In this document: in pieces, positions 10,185 to 23,274 of the stretch | Position numbering within the stretch: the stretch's first letter is position 1 | Layout: each line of letters opens with the position of its first letter | Origin: Lathyrus oleraceus | Taxonomy: Eukaryota; Streptophyta; Magnoliopsida; Fabales; Fabaceae | Direction: 5' to 3' | Assembly: GCF_024323335.1 (NCBI RefSeq) | Contig: NC_066579.1 | Span: 253,511,575 to 253,575,574 of the forward strand | DNA: 64,000 nucleotides | Notes under the pieces: model-generated | Told to the model about the DNA's origin: nothing | Database searches by the model: none | Seen by the model: only the letters and a program-made list of their open reading frames with translations | Position numbers and translations under genes: made by a program

Positions 10185-11399
10185 TGGTCTTAGGACCATA
10201 AAATACATAATAACAACAAAAATCCTAAAAAATATGTTGATGGACTGTGGGTCTTGATCTGAACTTTTAGACTTAGGATAGGCAACTTCCATATGTTTTG
10301 AAGAATTGGCCAATGCCACCATCTGAGACTGAGTTATCCTTGCATGTTCCTTCCATCTGATACAAGATACCTTGAGTGACTTTGACTCATCTGGCACTTT
10401 GACTTTGTGATTATTTGTTATATTGTTATTATTGTTGATTATTTGATGATTGTTCTAAATTGATCAAGGAATATTTTATCTGATGAATTGGAAGAAGTTG
10501 AAGATTGCTAGCTATTGGAGTTACTTGCTTGGATATTCTTGCTATCTTTATTTGATGCCATGATCTTCATGTGATGTTTAGATATTTCTTATTGCTTACT
10601 GCTTGTCAAAGTCCAAAGGAAAACGGGTTTCTATATGACATTCTTGTCTGTTGGATTGCATCCCATTAGTCAGATCTTTTCAACTCTTAACTTCTAATTT
10701 TTGCTTAGGGTAGTCTCTTCATCTCCTCTCACTTATTTAATTTCAAAATCTCTCCCTCCTTTCAAAAACCTTCTTTGTTTGTGTTTTAACTTAGACCTGT
10801 TTTAATGCTTAGAAACTTTGGCCTTATGCCATTGAAATTTCAAACTTTTTTCTTAAATCAAACTTGTAAATAAACTTAACTATACTGACTTAAACTTCAA
10901 AAAGACAAAAAGAACTAATAACCCCATTAAAATCTTTGGCTTTTATTCCCTTTCACTTAAAATTTTGTTAAAAGTAATTCATCATCTTCTTTGAAATTGT
11001 TACCACGAACTACGGGGTTTTGATCCCTCAGTTTTATGTTGGTACATAGGCATAAGACCGAAGGTCTTGTCAAAGACAAAGATATAATTAATGAATTCTC
11101 TTCTCGTCCCCCCACTCTATATTTTTCCAAACATAATTTAGACCAAATCACTTGCATACAAAAAGGGCTCTCTAGGAGTACCTAGGACACTTTGGGTGCT
11201 AACACCTTCCCTCTGTGTAACCAACCCCCTTACTTGTAATCTCTGGCATTTTATTAGTTTTGATTTGAAAAATTCTCATCTTTGGGTTTTGTTCGTACTT
11301 TTCCCTTTTCCTTTGTAAATAATAAAAGCATGGTGGCGACTCTGGTTTAATTGACGTCAAGTTTATCCATAGCTTGATAGTCATGAATTTACCGCTACT
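10185..11399 (+). repeat. Ogre-1 5' LTR, 3' remnant
   Basis: About 1.2 kb matching Ogre-2 LTR 22040-23247, beginning at GTGTGGTCTT and ending CGCTACT, where relatives end CGCTACA. It contains GGTGCTAACACCTTCCCTCT (11196-11215) and the PBS-like word at 11332-11343. Confidence 0.8.
11332..11343 (+). promoter_or_regulatory. PBS-like word GGTGGCGACTCT inside Ogre-1 LTR
   Basis: It shares ten bases, TGGCGACTCT, with the start of the primer-binding site of related elements. It ends 56 bases before the LTR end. The role is unknown. Confidence 0.6.
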
Positions 11400-11408
11400 G
11401 AAATTAAG

Positions 11409-11426
11409 TGGCGAATCTGCTGGGGA
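11409..11426 (+). promoter_or_regulatory. Primer-binding site of Ogre-1 (mutated)
   Basis: TGGCGAATCTGCTGGGGA lies nine bases after the LTR end. It differs by one base (A for C) from the sites of Ogre-2 and D. The start TGGCGACTC is consistent with the tRNA-Arg primer described for Ogre elements. Confidence 0.75.
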
Positions 11427-12289
11427 GTAGTCCTCAGTGGGTTTAGCCTACTTTTTATGTGTATATATTTGTATGTTTGAGGTTTATTTGTATATATTGT
11501 TTGTGTGATTTATTTTGTCTATTGTGCTTGGTGATCTCTAATTGGTGAGATAAGTTCTAACCTGGACTTGAGTGCAATTAAGATATGGGGAAGGTGGTAT
11601 ACTCACGTTCAACTTGTGTGGAGTAGTCCTTAACAAGTTGGCTTGAGACCCATCTACTTAGTGGAGAACTCTTTAGTTTTTCTGATGTCAGACAAGTAAT
11701 TTGTTGATAAGCATTCCTTTCTCTAATTTGGGGGTCCAAGAAGCTGAGGACCGTAGAACATTTAACCCAACTTGCCATAATTAGGACATAGTGTGAAGAC
11801 TGTTCAAGTGTAAACTTGATAACGGTTGTTACCCGATACTACACTCAGACTAGTTTCTCTTGAGAATATTATGTGTTGTTAAGTCAATCATCTTAACCTA
11901 TAATATCTGATAGATGGGATCAAGACTCTGGGAACTTTTTAGAACATGATCTACAGGCTTTTATCCTTAGTACACTCCTTTAGGATGGTTCTTACCTGAC
12001 TCCATGCTTATGACTCGTAACAAACCCTTTGATTCTCGGTTGATCCTATCAAGTCTCATCAATATCAATGGAACTTGGGCGTTGGCAAGGTGAAAACCAT
12101 AATCCACCAAAATGGATGATTGATCTTGATGATGACTTGATCCATCCCTTGACATTTGTTTGTGTTTGCCTTATGTGTGATCCCTTGTTTGTGATTATTG
12201 CATTCATGCATTCATGCGCATCATAACATTCATCACAAAAAAATAAAGTTCATGGAAACTAAGGTCTTATTTGCAAATATTTTTAGACT
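11427..12289 (+). other. Ogre-1 leader, non-coding
   Basis: About 860 bp of untranslated leader between primer site and ORF1, with clear similarity to the Ogre-2 leader (23275-24116). I see no genes here. Confidence 0.6.
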
Positions 12290-13795
12290 ATGGATTATGG
12301 ACGAAGGAACACTAAGAAGTACAGTTTCGGATATCCTGATTTGAAAGAGCTAAGGAAGTTGTCATCCTTTGTATTAGATCCCTTGGACTTCAAGCAACGA
12401 CATGGGATGCTTTTGTCTGTGTTATCTACTGATGTGGTTGAAGGACTTCTGAGTGTTTTGGTGCAGTTTTATGACTCTCTCTATCGGTGCTTCACTTTTC
12501 CCGATTATCAGCTTATGCCTATGTTGGAGGAGTACGCCCATCTCTTAGGTATGCCTGTATCTGACAAAAGTACCTTTCAGTGGATTAGAGGAGATACCCA
12601 GATCTCATATCATAGTTGAAGCTTTTCATTTGAAGAAATCTGATATTGATGCTCATTTGGTTAAGAAAAGAGGTATTCTTGAGTTGACTTCTGAGTTCCT
12701 CATTGGTAGAGCTACTGTTTTTGCTCAGGCCGATAGCATGGATGCTTTTGAGGCTATCCTGGTATTTCTCAATTATGGCTTGGTTTTGTTCCCTAACATC
12801 AATGGTTTTGTTGATGTTAACGCCATTAGAATATTCTTGATTGGGAATCTTATTCCGAATTTGTTGGGTGACATTTATTTCTCTTTGCATTTGAGGAATT
12901 CAAAAGGTGGTGTGACTATTGTGTGTTTTGTTCTTCTCTTGTACAAGTGGTTTATTTCGCACTTACCTCATGCGCCTGCTTTCTTGGAGAACTGACGATG
13001 TCTACGGTGGTCCTAGAGACTTATGTCTCTCACTAATGATGACATTGTCTGGTATGATTCCACATTGGGTAGTTTGGACATTATTGATACATGTGGTGAG
13101 TTCTCTAACGTGCCTCTCATTGGTACGCACAGAGGAATCAACTACAACCCAACATTGGCCTGTCGTCAACTTGAGTTCACCTTGAGAGATAAGCCTAATA
13201 ACATTCAGTTAGAGGGTCTATTCTATCAAGAAGGTAAAGATCCCCAACATTTGAAGAAAAGGATGGTGCATGTTTGGCATAATGTGCACAGGAAAGGAAG
13301 ATCCGAGATTGGTCCACGTAATTGTGTAGCTTTGGAAGCTTATATTATTTGGGTGAAGAAGAGAGCTTTGGAGCTGAATATGTCGTACGCTTGTGAAAAC
13401 CTATGTCTTTAGTTGTGGCTGAGCCATCAACTCTCCTTAACCAAGATATAGAGGAGTTGGAAGACGCACTTTCCAAGATGAAGCAAGAAAGAGACTTGTG
13501 GGAAGAGCGGTTCCATGCTTTGAACCGAAAGCATGAGGAGTTGCAACTTGAGTCGAAAGGCAAGGATGGACTTATTGAGATTCTTGAGGATCATGCAGTA
13601 AAGAGACAAAGAGAACCAGAGGGTTTAGTTGTCTCTAGTATGCCTCGGCCTTCCGATACTTGGAAGAAGATTGTTGACCAGCTTGTCCGTGAGAAGGCTC
13701 AAATGAAGACATTCTTTGAGTCCAAGATTCGACGCATCCGAAGGAAGTACACTCCCATAGCCAGACCATTTGATGCAGTTGCTAGGGATCCTTAG
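12290..13795 (+). pseudogene. Ogre ORF1, broken
   Basis: Ogre elements carry an extra ORF of unknown function before gag, and this matches the Ogre-2 copy. The start (ATG, MDYGRRNTKKY) and landmarks such as LDPLDFKQRHG and VLVQFYDSLYRCFTFPD are clear. An extra base in an A-run near 12568 shifts the frame. The frame from 12630 runs to TGA 12993-12995 and TAG 13011-13013, then continues to about 13396, where one missing base returns it to the original frame. The last part (13403-13795) is Glu/Lys/Gln-rich and likely coiled coil, followed by a basic IRRIRRKY segment. Function is unknown in the family. Confidence 0.8.
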
Positions 13796-14017
13796 GATGA
13801 TAGTTTCCTTTTCCCTTGTATTTGTAGTTTGGTCTCTAAAAATGTACTTAGTGTAATCCTTCCAATTTTATGAATAAAAAGAGATTTTATGGTTATTATT
13901 GATAATTATTATTATTAATTAAATATATTTGCAAGAAAGACTTCATATGTTCCTTGAAATTAAAATAAAAAACATTGCATTTCATGCATCATTTTCATAA
14001 CAGGTCTCTTCCTCCAG
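13796..14017. other. ORF1-gag spacer of Ogre-1
   Basis: AT-rich spacer. The equivalent position in Ogre-2 carries a very long AT microsatellite; here only a short TTATTATTA-like tract is present at about 13890-13925. Confidence 0.6.
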
Positions 14018-17000
14018 GTGTCTTATCAGTTCTTCTTCTATGTATCAAACAAGCTGACTCATCCTTACAACACCCGAGATAATCATTTGAAGAGAATGGA
14101 GCACCTCGAGCAAGAGAACAGAGAACTGAAGGACGAGATCGCCAGACTTACAACGCTGATGGAATATGTGATAGATGCTCAGAACCATCCGACTCCGCCT
14201 CCTGGAATTCCTCCTCCTCAGAGGAATGTCATTTCAGAGATTGCTTCACCATCTGTAACTGTTACTGCTGCCAGCCAGTCTGTTCCTATAATGGAAGTTG
14301 GATTCTCGTGGGGAATGCCACCCAATTTTGTGGCTAAAGGGTATGCGCCTACTTTCGCTTTTGTGTCGGCATCTAGGCCGGTCCTATTTGTGCCTCCTCC
14401 TACTGTTCACACTCTGCCTCGTGTCAAGGACACTATTTACCACTCTGAGCCGATTGAAGGTCCAAATGTTTACGAGAAGATGGATGAGATGAAAGACCAG
14501 TTCCTTGAGCTCCGTAAATAATTGAAGACTTTGAGAGGGAAGGATTTGTTTGGTAAGAGTGATGATGAACTATGTTTAGTTCCCAATGTCAAGATTCCAT
14601 TGAAATTGAAGTTCCCGGACTTTGATAAATACAAGGGGAATACTTGTTCGTTGAGTCATCTTGTCATGTATGTTAGGAAGATGTCTACTCAAACTGATAA
14701 TGATCAGCTGCTTATTCACTACTTCTAGGATAATCTGACGGGAGCTGCCCTCAGATGGTACATGGGCCTGGACAGTGTCGGCATCCGTACTTTCAACGAC
14801 TTGGGTGAGGCCTTTATCAAGTAGTACAAGTCTAATGTGGATATGGCACCAGATAGAGATCAGTTAAGGTCAATGTCTCAGAAGGATAAATAGACGTTCA
14901 AAGAATATGCCTAGAGATAGAGGGAGTTAGCTTCTCAAATTAGTCCACCTTTGGAGGAAAAGGAGATGACTAAAATTTTCTTGAAGATGCTGAGTTCATT
15001 TTACTATGAACGAATGATTGCTAGTGTCCCCAATGATTTTCTAGAGATGGTAAACATGGGGATGAGATTGGAAGAGGGAGTCCATGAGGGACGTATGTCC
15101 AAAGATGAATTGTCAACCAACAAGAAGTATGGTGGGAGTTTCTCTTAAAAGAAGGAAGGAGAAACTAATGCAGTATTAGCAGGAAGGAAGAGGAGGCCTC
15201 ATGTGAATAAGAATTCTTAGTCACGTCAACATCAACACCATGTTTAATCAGTAATTCCAGTCTTTTCCAACAATTCAACCAATCAACCAGTTCCTATTCA
15301 ACAACAACAACATCAACAACAACCGCAACAACGTACCAACTACAACAACAACAATCATCATCAGCAAAATTTTGAGAGAAAGAAAGGCTCTTTTAACCCT
15401 ATTCCTATGAGGTACGGGAAGTTTTATTCGTCCTTGGTACTCAAGAATCTTATCCAGCCAAGGAACCCTCCTAAAATTCTTGAGCCACTACCATGGTGGT
15501 TAAAACCAGACTTACATTATGCTTTTCACCAGGGAGCCCCTGGTCAAGATATAGAGAATTTCTATCCACTGAAGTATGAAGTTCAGAATCTTGTGAAGAG
15601 TGGTATGGTCTCCTTTGAGGATAGAGCGCCGAATGTGAAAGCCAACTCGTTGCCTGCTCATGGTAACGCTTATGTCGACATGGTGTACGGTTGTCCCGGG
15701 AATTTTAGAGTTTTTGATGTGAGGCGTATCCGTAGATCTTTGGTGGAGATGCATAAAACTCTGTGTTTGATTAGTGATTATGAACATGACCATGATGGTT
15801 GTGTCATTTGCAGTGTGAACCCCCTTGGGTGTATGATTGTCAAGAGAGATATTCAAAAGTTGATGGATGAGAATGTTATTTAGATTCAATAGTAAAGAGA
15901 TATGAGAGATGATGTGAACGCCATTGTGCCAGTGTTTAAGACCCCTGAGCGGGTAGTTATGTAATTCGATAGCAGCAACAATAATAATGTCAACAGATCG
16001 GTATCACCGTTGGTTATACGGTTAGCGGCCCCTGTCCTCTATGCATCTAATAAAGTTGTGCCATATCAGTATAATGCCACAATGATTGAAAAGGGTCAAG
16101 AGGTTCCTCTCCTAGTTGCAGATTCAGTGGTAAATATCGTAGATGTAGTGAAGGTGACCAGTAGCGGTCTTGTTTTCAGTCCAGTTTTTCCCAGGATTTT
16201 GGAAGATGTTTCCGTAGGGAAGAAGGCAAGAGTTCCTGCAGTGGATCCAATTAATGCTACAACGTGTCAGTCTGGTGAATCCTGCAAGATGAAGACTAAT
16301 GATGATGATGAGGTATTATAACTGATTAAGAGGAGTGAACTCAACATTATGGAGTTGTTGCTTCAAACACCGTCGGAAATTTCGGTGCTATCATTATTGA
16401 TGAATTCAGAGGTACACAGAGAAGCCTTGCAGAGAGTGTTGGAACAAGCTTATGTAGAACATAATGTGATTGTGGATCAGTTTGACCATATTGTTACCAA
16501 CATTACCTCCTGTAATAATCTGAGCTTTTGTGATGAAGAACTTCCTGAGGAAGGTAGGAATCATAATTTGGCGCTTCACATTTCAGTTAACTGTAAGGAG
16601 GACGATTTGTCCAATGTGCTGGTTGATACTGGGTCATCATTGAATGTGCTTCCAAAGTCAACCCTAGCAAGACTTTCTTATCAAGACGCCCCAATGAGGT
16701 ATAGTGGCGTGATTATTAAGGCGTTTGATGGTTCTTGGAAAACCGTCTTTGGAGAAGTGGACCTCCCAATTAAGATAGGTCCGAGTGATTTTCAAATTAC
16801 TTTTCAGGTAATGGATATTCACCCGGCCTATAGTTGTTTATTGGGAAGGCCCTAGATTTATGAAGCTGGCGTTGTGATGTCTACTCTCCACCAAAACCCG
16901 AAATTTATGAAGAAAGGAAAGCTTGTCGTTGTGGGTGGAGAGAAAGAATTGTTGGTAAGCCATTTGTCATCCTTTTCTTATGTTGATGTTGACGAGGAAG

Positions 17001-17019
17001 TTGGAACACCGTTCCAAGT
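14018..17019 (+). pseudogene. Ogre-1 gag-protease, multiple stops
   Basis: The N-terminus is a coiled coil (ERMEHLEQENRELKDEI-like) followed by a Pro-rich part. The gag core is around 14520-15080, and a Gln/Asn-rich stretch lies at 15230-15370. The HQGAPG motif region (about 15526-15570) should be a CX2HX5HX4C knuckle, but Cys and His positions have changed. The protease active site DTGSS is at 16624-16638, followed by ILxxRP-type LLGRP. Stops include 14519, 14726, 14822, 14912, 14918, 16319 and 16853. Many equal CAG or TGG in Ogre-2, so they are C-to-T or G-to-A changes. The reading ends where the copia solo LTR is inserted. Confidence 0.85.
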
Positions 17020-18235
17020 TGTTGGTTCTAAGTGTTGGCAGAAATTTTGGTAAAACAAAGAGTGTTAACAAGATGTTATGTGTGATGTCTTAACATAAGA
17101 TATCATGTGTACCTGTTGGAGTTCAAGAACATAATCATGCAGGATTGTTTCAGAATGTCATACACAATGTCATGGCATCTGATAATGTGTACCTGCTGGA
17201 GTTTAAATGGAAAACATAATTATGCAGGATTGTATTAGGATGTCATACACAATGTCATGACATCTGATGTTATGTACCTGCTGGAAATTATAATAGGAAT
17301 TATGTAATTATGCAGGATTGTTCCAGGATGTCAGACCCGATGTCATGACATCCTGTACACAGAACATTCAGTGTGAATGTCTGGTGTTATGTGATTGCGC
17401 AATTAATGGCAATCTATGTATGATTGAAGATCTGATTTGCAGGCGCATTCGTCATTGATTACAACCTGATTTAATTATTTTCCAAGGAGATCTAACCAGC
17501 TGTTATGAAAAGATTTAATTGGAAAATAGTTTTAGAGTTTTCAAGATGTCCAAGCCCAGCTGAAAGCTTCTATAAAAAGGGACTTGGAAAACCTGTTTTA
17601 ATAACATAACCAATACTGAGCGAAATATTGAGAGAGAGCTAGGGTTTGTGTCTTGTTTAGTCGTGAGACTTGTAAGCCATTCAAGTCATCCATTGATGAT
17701 TGAATTGGTCTGATTTGTGGTTGTAATTTGTCACTCTAAAGCTGTTAAGCAAGAGTGTGTGTCTACTTGATCAAAGCTGTGAAGCAAGATCAAGTGTGTG
17801 TCTACTTGATCAAAGCTGTTAAGTAAGATTAAGTGTGTGTCTTCTTGATTGAAACTGTTAAGTAAAATCAAGAGTGTGTTATTGAAAAGTGTCTTCTTTT
17901 CACAAGGGATTGTTGTTTAAAATCACAGGTGTGATTGTAGGGAAGTGAGTGGGTTCTCATATCTAAGAGTGCTTAGGTAGAAATTGCACGGGTAGAGATT
18001 AGGTGAGAAAGACTGTAACTTGTTGAAGTGTATGGAGAGTCTTTGAACTGATTCTATTTAGTGGATTTCCTTCCTGGCTTGGTAGCCCCCAGACGTAGGT
18101 GAGTTGCACCGAACTGGGTTAATAATTGCTTGTGTCTTTTGCTTTACCATTCTGTATCTTTATCCTGTTTGTGTTACTCAGATATTAGTGTCGTGACATT
18201 ACCTTTGACATCTCATATATGATACCAGAATTTCA
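17020..18235 (+). repeat. Solo LTR, SIRE/Maximus-like Ty1/copia
   Basis: An insertion of 1216 bp splits Ogre-1 sequence that is continuous in the family. It begins TGTTGGTTCT, ends GAATTTCA, and is flanked by CAAGT (17015-17019) and CAAGC (18236-18240), a 5-bp target duplication with one mismatch. A TATA box lies at 17571. It contains three units with AATTATGCAGGATTGT (17130-17330) and four units with CTTGATCAAAGCTGTTAAG (17740-17880). No internal coding region is present, so it is a solo LTR left by LTR-LTR recombination. The family name is by resemblance only. Confidence 0.75.
17571..17578 (+). promoter_or_regulatory. TATA box of copia solo LTR
   Basis: TATAAAAA followed by GG, about 550 bp into the LTR. 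A plausible U3 promoter. Confidence 0.5.
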
Positions 18236-18576
18236 CAAGCTTTGTCCATTACTGATAAATTGAAGAAGGTTGGGGCACCCATGTCTTCCTTGAAGGATGC
18301 AAAAGAGATTGTTTAGACTGGTAGCGCTGACAGATGGGGTCGCGTCACGAATGTCGTAGAAAACAAGAACAAAGTAGGGCGGGGATTTCACCAAGGGTCA
18401 TTCAATGTTAATGTCAATGTTATGCAACCAGTTTTCTGTAGTTGAGGGTTCATTCACAAGGATAATCAACACTAAGTTGCCATTATTAAAGACAGTGGTG
18501 ATGAAGACGATGCTTGCACCGACTTTATAACGCACGACCAGACTTGCAACAATTGGGTTGTTGTTGATGTTCCTAT
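18236..18576 (+). pseudogene. Ogre-1 region after protease
   Basis: Resumes the Ogre-1 frame after the solo LTR (DKLKKVGAPMSSLKDAKEIV, then a TAG, then ADRWGR and GFHQGSFNVNV). This is the linker between protease and RT in the family. It has at least three stops (for example TAG at about 18315). It ends at CCTAT (18572-18576), where the Ogre-2 LTR begins. Confidence 0.7.
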
Positions 18577-20048
18577 TATAAGACCCCAATTTCGACCCTA
18601 AGATCCCTCATGCAATTTCATCATATGCATTAGCATTGGGATCATACCTTGGCATCCTCCTTACCCCTCTTTCATTGGGTTTGTTTTGGGAGAGATCACC
18701 AAGCACCGTGTGATTGTCTCATACTTGTATATTATTATTTTACTAACCAAAATACAAAAACATGTCTTTGCATTTACCTAACTCTTTTAGGAAGGGCATG
18801 ATCACCATTGATTCATCAAGTTCATATGTAGGGTTTGAGACCCTCATGACAAAGAGCACAATCATGAATTGATCCATGAATGGTTATGAGTATCATATAT
18901 GAGTTCCATTTATTCCTACATGTTATATTGATCAAGTTTTCTTCAAGAGTTTGAGGGTGATTTGCCTTGGAAACCCTAGTTTGACTGTGTATCTTGGGTA
19001 ACTTCTCCAACAAGCTATCTCACCATTTGATCAAATTTCCAAAGGTACACCTCAAAATTCATCATCTTATGCATACATGATCTACCATGAGCCAAGAATG
19101 TCAAAAGAATTGAAGGTTAGCAAGTTGGTTGATGGTGGTTGGCCATATGAATTCATCTGATCAAAACTAGGTCTCCCTAGACCCTATCTCCTACAATTTG
19201 CACCATATGAAAATGATTACAAGATAAACGTTACTCTAAATGACATTCCAAACAACTTTCATGTTGAGACCTAGAGCTAGTTTTGCTTGAAAAATCATTT
19301 TCTATCTTGAAACGTTATAGGTCATTTTGTCTAAACCCTAATTTGAAAGTCAACTTCCCAAGGACTTAACTTGCTCAATTTTTATGAGATGAAAGATTTA
19401 CAAGTTTCACAATAAACTTCAAGGTGTATACTTCAACTTTGATGTTTGGAGTGAGATAAAATTCAACTTTTATGAGCATGTGATATGGGGTTACATTATA
19501 GGTCATTTTTGACCTATACCATTGAGCAAGTGATTTTTCTAAACTTCAAAAATGCATAACTCTATCATTCTAAATCCAAATGACATGAAATTGGTGACAA
19601 TTTTCTCATTTGAAGGTCACATAAAAAGTTAAGCAAGGTGGAATATTGAGATATATGGCTTGACACTTAGAAAAAATTTCAACATGTTGAAATTTCCAAA
19701 CTTACACCTCAAACTTCTCCATGTTCCAAGCTCCAAATGAAAAAGTGTTGAACATGAAATTTGTTCGTCTTGGTCTAAGCTTTCCAAAAAGTCCAGTTTC
19801 ATACATTTTGGACAAGATTTGCTAGGACTGCGTATTGCTTGAACATTGCATCATCATTTGGCAAAGATCAAACTTCAAGCTTCCATGTACAATGGCCTAG
19901 CACTCCAATTTGATTTCAGACTTGTTCACACTCAAATGTGGACCAAATGGAATGATTTCATGGGCCTATCCACACCCATGCACACATGCATCACTCATTG
20001 CCAATTTTGGAAACTCAATTGTAAGGTGAAAATATCATGTGATTCAGC

Positions 20049-20056
20049 TATAAATA
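20049..20056 (+). promoter_or_regulatory. TATA box of Ogre-2 LTR
   Basis: TATAAATA followed by GAGCTC, about 1.47 kb into the LTR. A good candidate for the U3 promoter of the element. Confidence 0.6.
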
Positions 20057-23000
20057 GAGCTCACTATGCTCAGAATTAAGGACTTCTTCGCGCCAACTTT
20101 GATCCCAAACACCAAACCCTTCAATTTGAGAGGATAATCCTGAGAATTTCCTTTGGAAATTGAGTTTGAATCTCACTGTTTTGAGATTCAAAACTCCATG
20201 GATCCAAGACCTTTTGTGCATTCTAATCTACTTCTGCAAGCATCCTGAGCAAGATCAAGCACGAGCCAAAGCAAGAACAAGTGAACCCATACCTACATTG
20301 AAGGTATTTTCCAGAAAATTTCATCTCTTCGATTCTCTCTCAATTCCACTCAATTCTCTTGGATCTTTGGTTGTCTGAAGTCCTACCAATGTAGGCAAGA
20401 AGATTGAGTTGCTTAAAGGTCAAATCGAAGCAACTCAGTTGACAAACCTCAAAATTCAACTCCTCATATCTTTCTATATATGTGGAGTTAGTTAAAAATT
20501 AAGGTCAGATTCGTGCTCTACGCCATTTTTTCTTTCATATCATGTCCTCCTTTTTTATTTTCTTGATGGTAATGAGTGAACTAGTCTGGCCAGGGTCACC
20601 TGAGAAGATGACCGACCTTTGGACGTCGGCGATACGCTGGAAGTGTTCAAAATCATTGATCTTGTTCAAATTGTTTTAATCTCACGCGTTGGTTCTGATT
20701 ACCATCCTTGTGGCGCATTGACTTAAGTCCACGGTGGAAAGTGCGTTGAGGACCACTTGATCTGCCACCTCAAATAATGAGGGAGATCAAGTGGTCCATG
20801 TTTTTTTGTTATTTTCTGATTTTCTTTTATTCCTTTTTATTTTCATTAATTCATATTAATTTAATATTGATCCAAAAAATATGAGAGTTTCACCAAAAAA
20901 TTCAAATAATTTCCTCTTTCATATTCTGAATTAAAATTATTTTTTGTATCATTATTAATATTTTTCATGATTTAATTGATTTTGCATTTGTTTTTAATTG
21001 TTTAAAAATACTTTTAAGTCTTTAAAAATTCTGAAATTTTTTCTCCAAGGTCCTTTGACCTTGTTTGACCTATGATAAATCTCATGGCCATTTATTTGGT
21101 GTTTTGATGAGGTTTTAGGAGTTTGACAACCCATATTTAATTTAAATGCCTTATTTTAGTATTTTTTAATTTGAATAAATGCCAAATAATTTTGTTGACC
21201 AATTGTGATGACTTGTTTGTGTTTGAATCTTGTTGTTGGGCCTTGGTCAAGGTTGATTTGACTTTGTCAAGTTAAAATCATTGGATTTAGGGGATTGATG
21301 GAATGTACATTCCATCTCCCAAAATGAATGGATGATATTAATTTGGTAAAAGTCCTCCTTTGACTAATTTGAGTTTTGATCCATTACCTTCCCTCTTCAT
21401 CTCATTCCCCTTCTTTATGCATTCATCTCATTTGGTATATAATATCTCAAAGTCCTAAAGCTAGTTGGTTTAAAAATAACATGAGTATGAATGAGATTAG
21501 GCCATCTCTTTTGTGTATTCTTTTTTGTGTGTGGTATGTTTCATGAGCATAGTCCATTATACAATGCCTCTAACATGCATTAACACAAAAATTCTATTAC
21601 GCGACCTCAAATAGTTGTGACTTCTACATAAGTCCAATTACGATTGCTTAACATAGCGCTAAATTGGTGACACAAAAGGCATAACATTCTAGTTAGTGAG
21701 ATTGTAAGTCTCCCCTCTTGCATGGTATTGTGTGGAAACTTGGCCTTTTTTCCTTCCTTTGGAAGATGTCTTGGCTCAAGGATCCATGCTTGTGATAAGT
21801 GGGTTAAGTGTTCTCCAAATAATGTCTTAAAATGAAAATAAAAAGCAAAACAATACTAACTTCTAACTCATTAACAACTAACTTTTAATTTCAAGCCATT
21901 TACTTTAATGTCATTTAATTCTAGCCTTTATTCATTTGCCATTGTTCATATCATCCTAATTGTTTATGTTAATGCAATTTTCACTTTGTCCACTTGGACC
22001 ATATTGTGTGATATATCTTGTTTGTATATACTTTGCTTGTTTGTGTGGTCTTTGACCATTAATGTACATAATAACAACAAAAACCCTAAAAAACTTTTGT
22101 GTGGACTGTTGGCTTGATCTTGGACAAATGGACTTAGAACTTAGGCAACATTCCTATGCTAAAGGACTTGGCCAATGGCAACTTTCTGTGAAATCAAGTG
22201 ATTGCAATTTGAAACTTCATCTGATACATCATTCAAGATCCCTTTGAGTTCATCTGCAACATGATCATTGTGAAGCTATTATTTTGAACTTGTGACTTGT
22301 GGAATTCATCTGTTACATGGGCTAATTCTGAAGAAGATCATGGAGTGGCTAGAGCTTGGATAAGGCTATCTTTATTTGATTCCTTTTCTTTTCAAGATGA
22401 TATAATTATGCATTTGTGTGTTGCTTGATTCTAAATGTCCAAGGGAATTCTGGGTGTCTATTGACATTCTTGTCTATTGGATTGCTACCCATTTGGTCAG
22501 ATCTTTTCAACTCTTAACTTTTAATTTTGTGCATAAGATTAGTCCCTTCATCTTCTCCCCATTTCTTTAATTTCAAAATCTCTCCCTCCCTTTTCGAAAT
22601 CTTCTTTGATTGAACTTATTTTGTTCTAAACTTTGACCACTTTGCAAAAAGATAGAAACTTTGGCCTTATGCCATTGCATTTTTAAACTTCTTTTTTCTT
22701 AAGTCAAACTTGTAAATAAACTTAACTATACTTGACTTAAACTTTCAAAAAGCCAAAAAGAACTAACTCATTCAAACCATTTCTAGGCCTTTGTGCCTTT
22801 CAAATTTAATTTTTATTAAAAGAAATGCATCCACTTTGAAATTTGTATCACGAACTACGAGGTTTTGATCCCTCATTTTTATGTTGGTACGTAGGCACAA
22901 GTTCGAAGGACTTGTCAAACACAAAAGTATAATTAATGAATTATTTTCTCATCCCCCCATTCTATTTGTTTGTAAACATCATTTTTGTACAAAATACATA

Positions 23001-23180
23001 TGCACACAAAAAGGGCTCCTTAGGAGTACTTAGGACACTTTGGGTTCTAACACCTTCCCTCTGTTTAACCTACCCCCTTACCTGTAATCTCTGACATTTT
23101 ATTAGTTTTGATTTGAAAACTTCTTACTTTTGGGTTTTGTTCGTACTTTTTCCCTTTTCCCTTGGAAACTATAAAAGTGT

Positions 23181-23192
23181 GGCGGCGACTCT
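23181..23192 (+). promoter_or_regulatory. PBS-like word inside Ogre-2 LTR
   Basis: GGCGGCGACTCT, one base from the GGTGGCGACTCT found in the other Tat-type LTRs. It ends 55 bases before the LTR end. Confidence 0.55.
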
Positions 23193-23256
23193 TGTTATTT
23201 GATCTTTAGCTTATCCATAACTTGATGATCATGAATTTACCGCTATAGAAATTAAG

Positions 23257-23274
23257 TGGCGACTCTGCTGGGGA
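23257..23274 (+). promoter_or_regulatory. Primer-binding site of Ogre-2
   Basis: TGGCGACTCTGCTGGGGA, nine bases after the LTR end and identical to the site of element D. Consistent with tRNA-Arg priming known for Ogre. Confidence 0.8.

Larger units (their letters stand above)
10185..18576 (+). mobile_element. Ogre-1: Tat/Ogre Ty3/gypsy element, truncated
   Basis: It matches Ogre-2 (18577-32250) from the last 1.2 kb of the 5' LTR through the primer site, ORF1, gag and protease and slightly beyond. The left is cut by CACTA element B and the right by Ogre-2, which inserted after CCTAT (18572-18576). A copia solo LTR sits inside it. Stops and frameshifts are abundant, so this is the oldest decipherable layer in this part of the window. 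RT and integrase would lie to the right of Ogre-2, beyond the window. Confidence 0.85.
18577..23247 (+). repeat. Ogre-2 5' LTR (about 4.67 kb)
   Basis: It starts TATAAGACCCCAATT (family start TGTAAGAC) and ends CGCTATA (family end CGCTACA), so both the TG and the CA terminal dinucleotides carry transitions. The length fits Ogre. It contains a TATA box at 20049, GGGTTCTAACACCTTCCCTC at 23041-23060 and the PBS-like word at 23181-23192. No coding region is supported inside it. Confidence 0.8.
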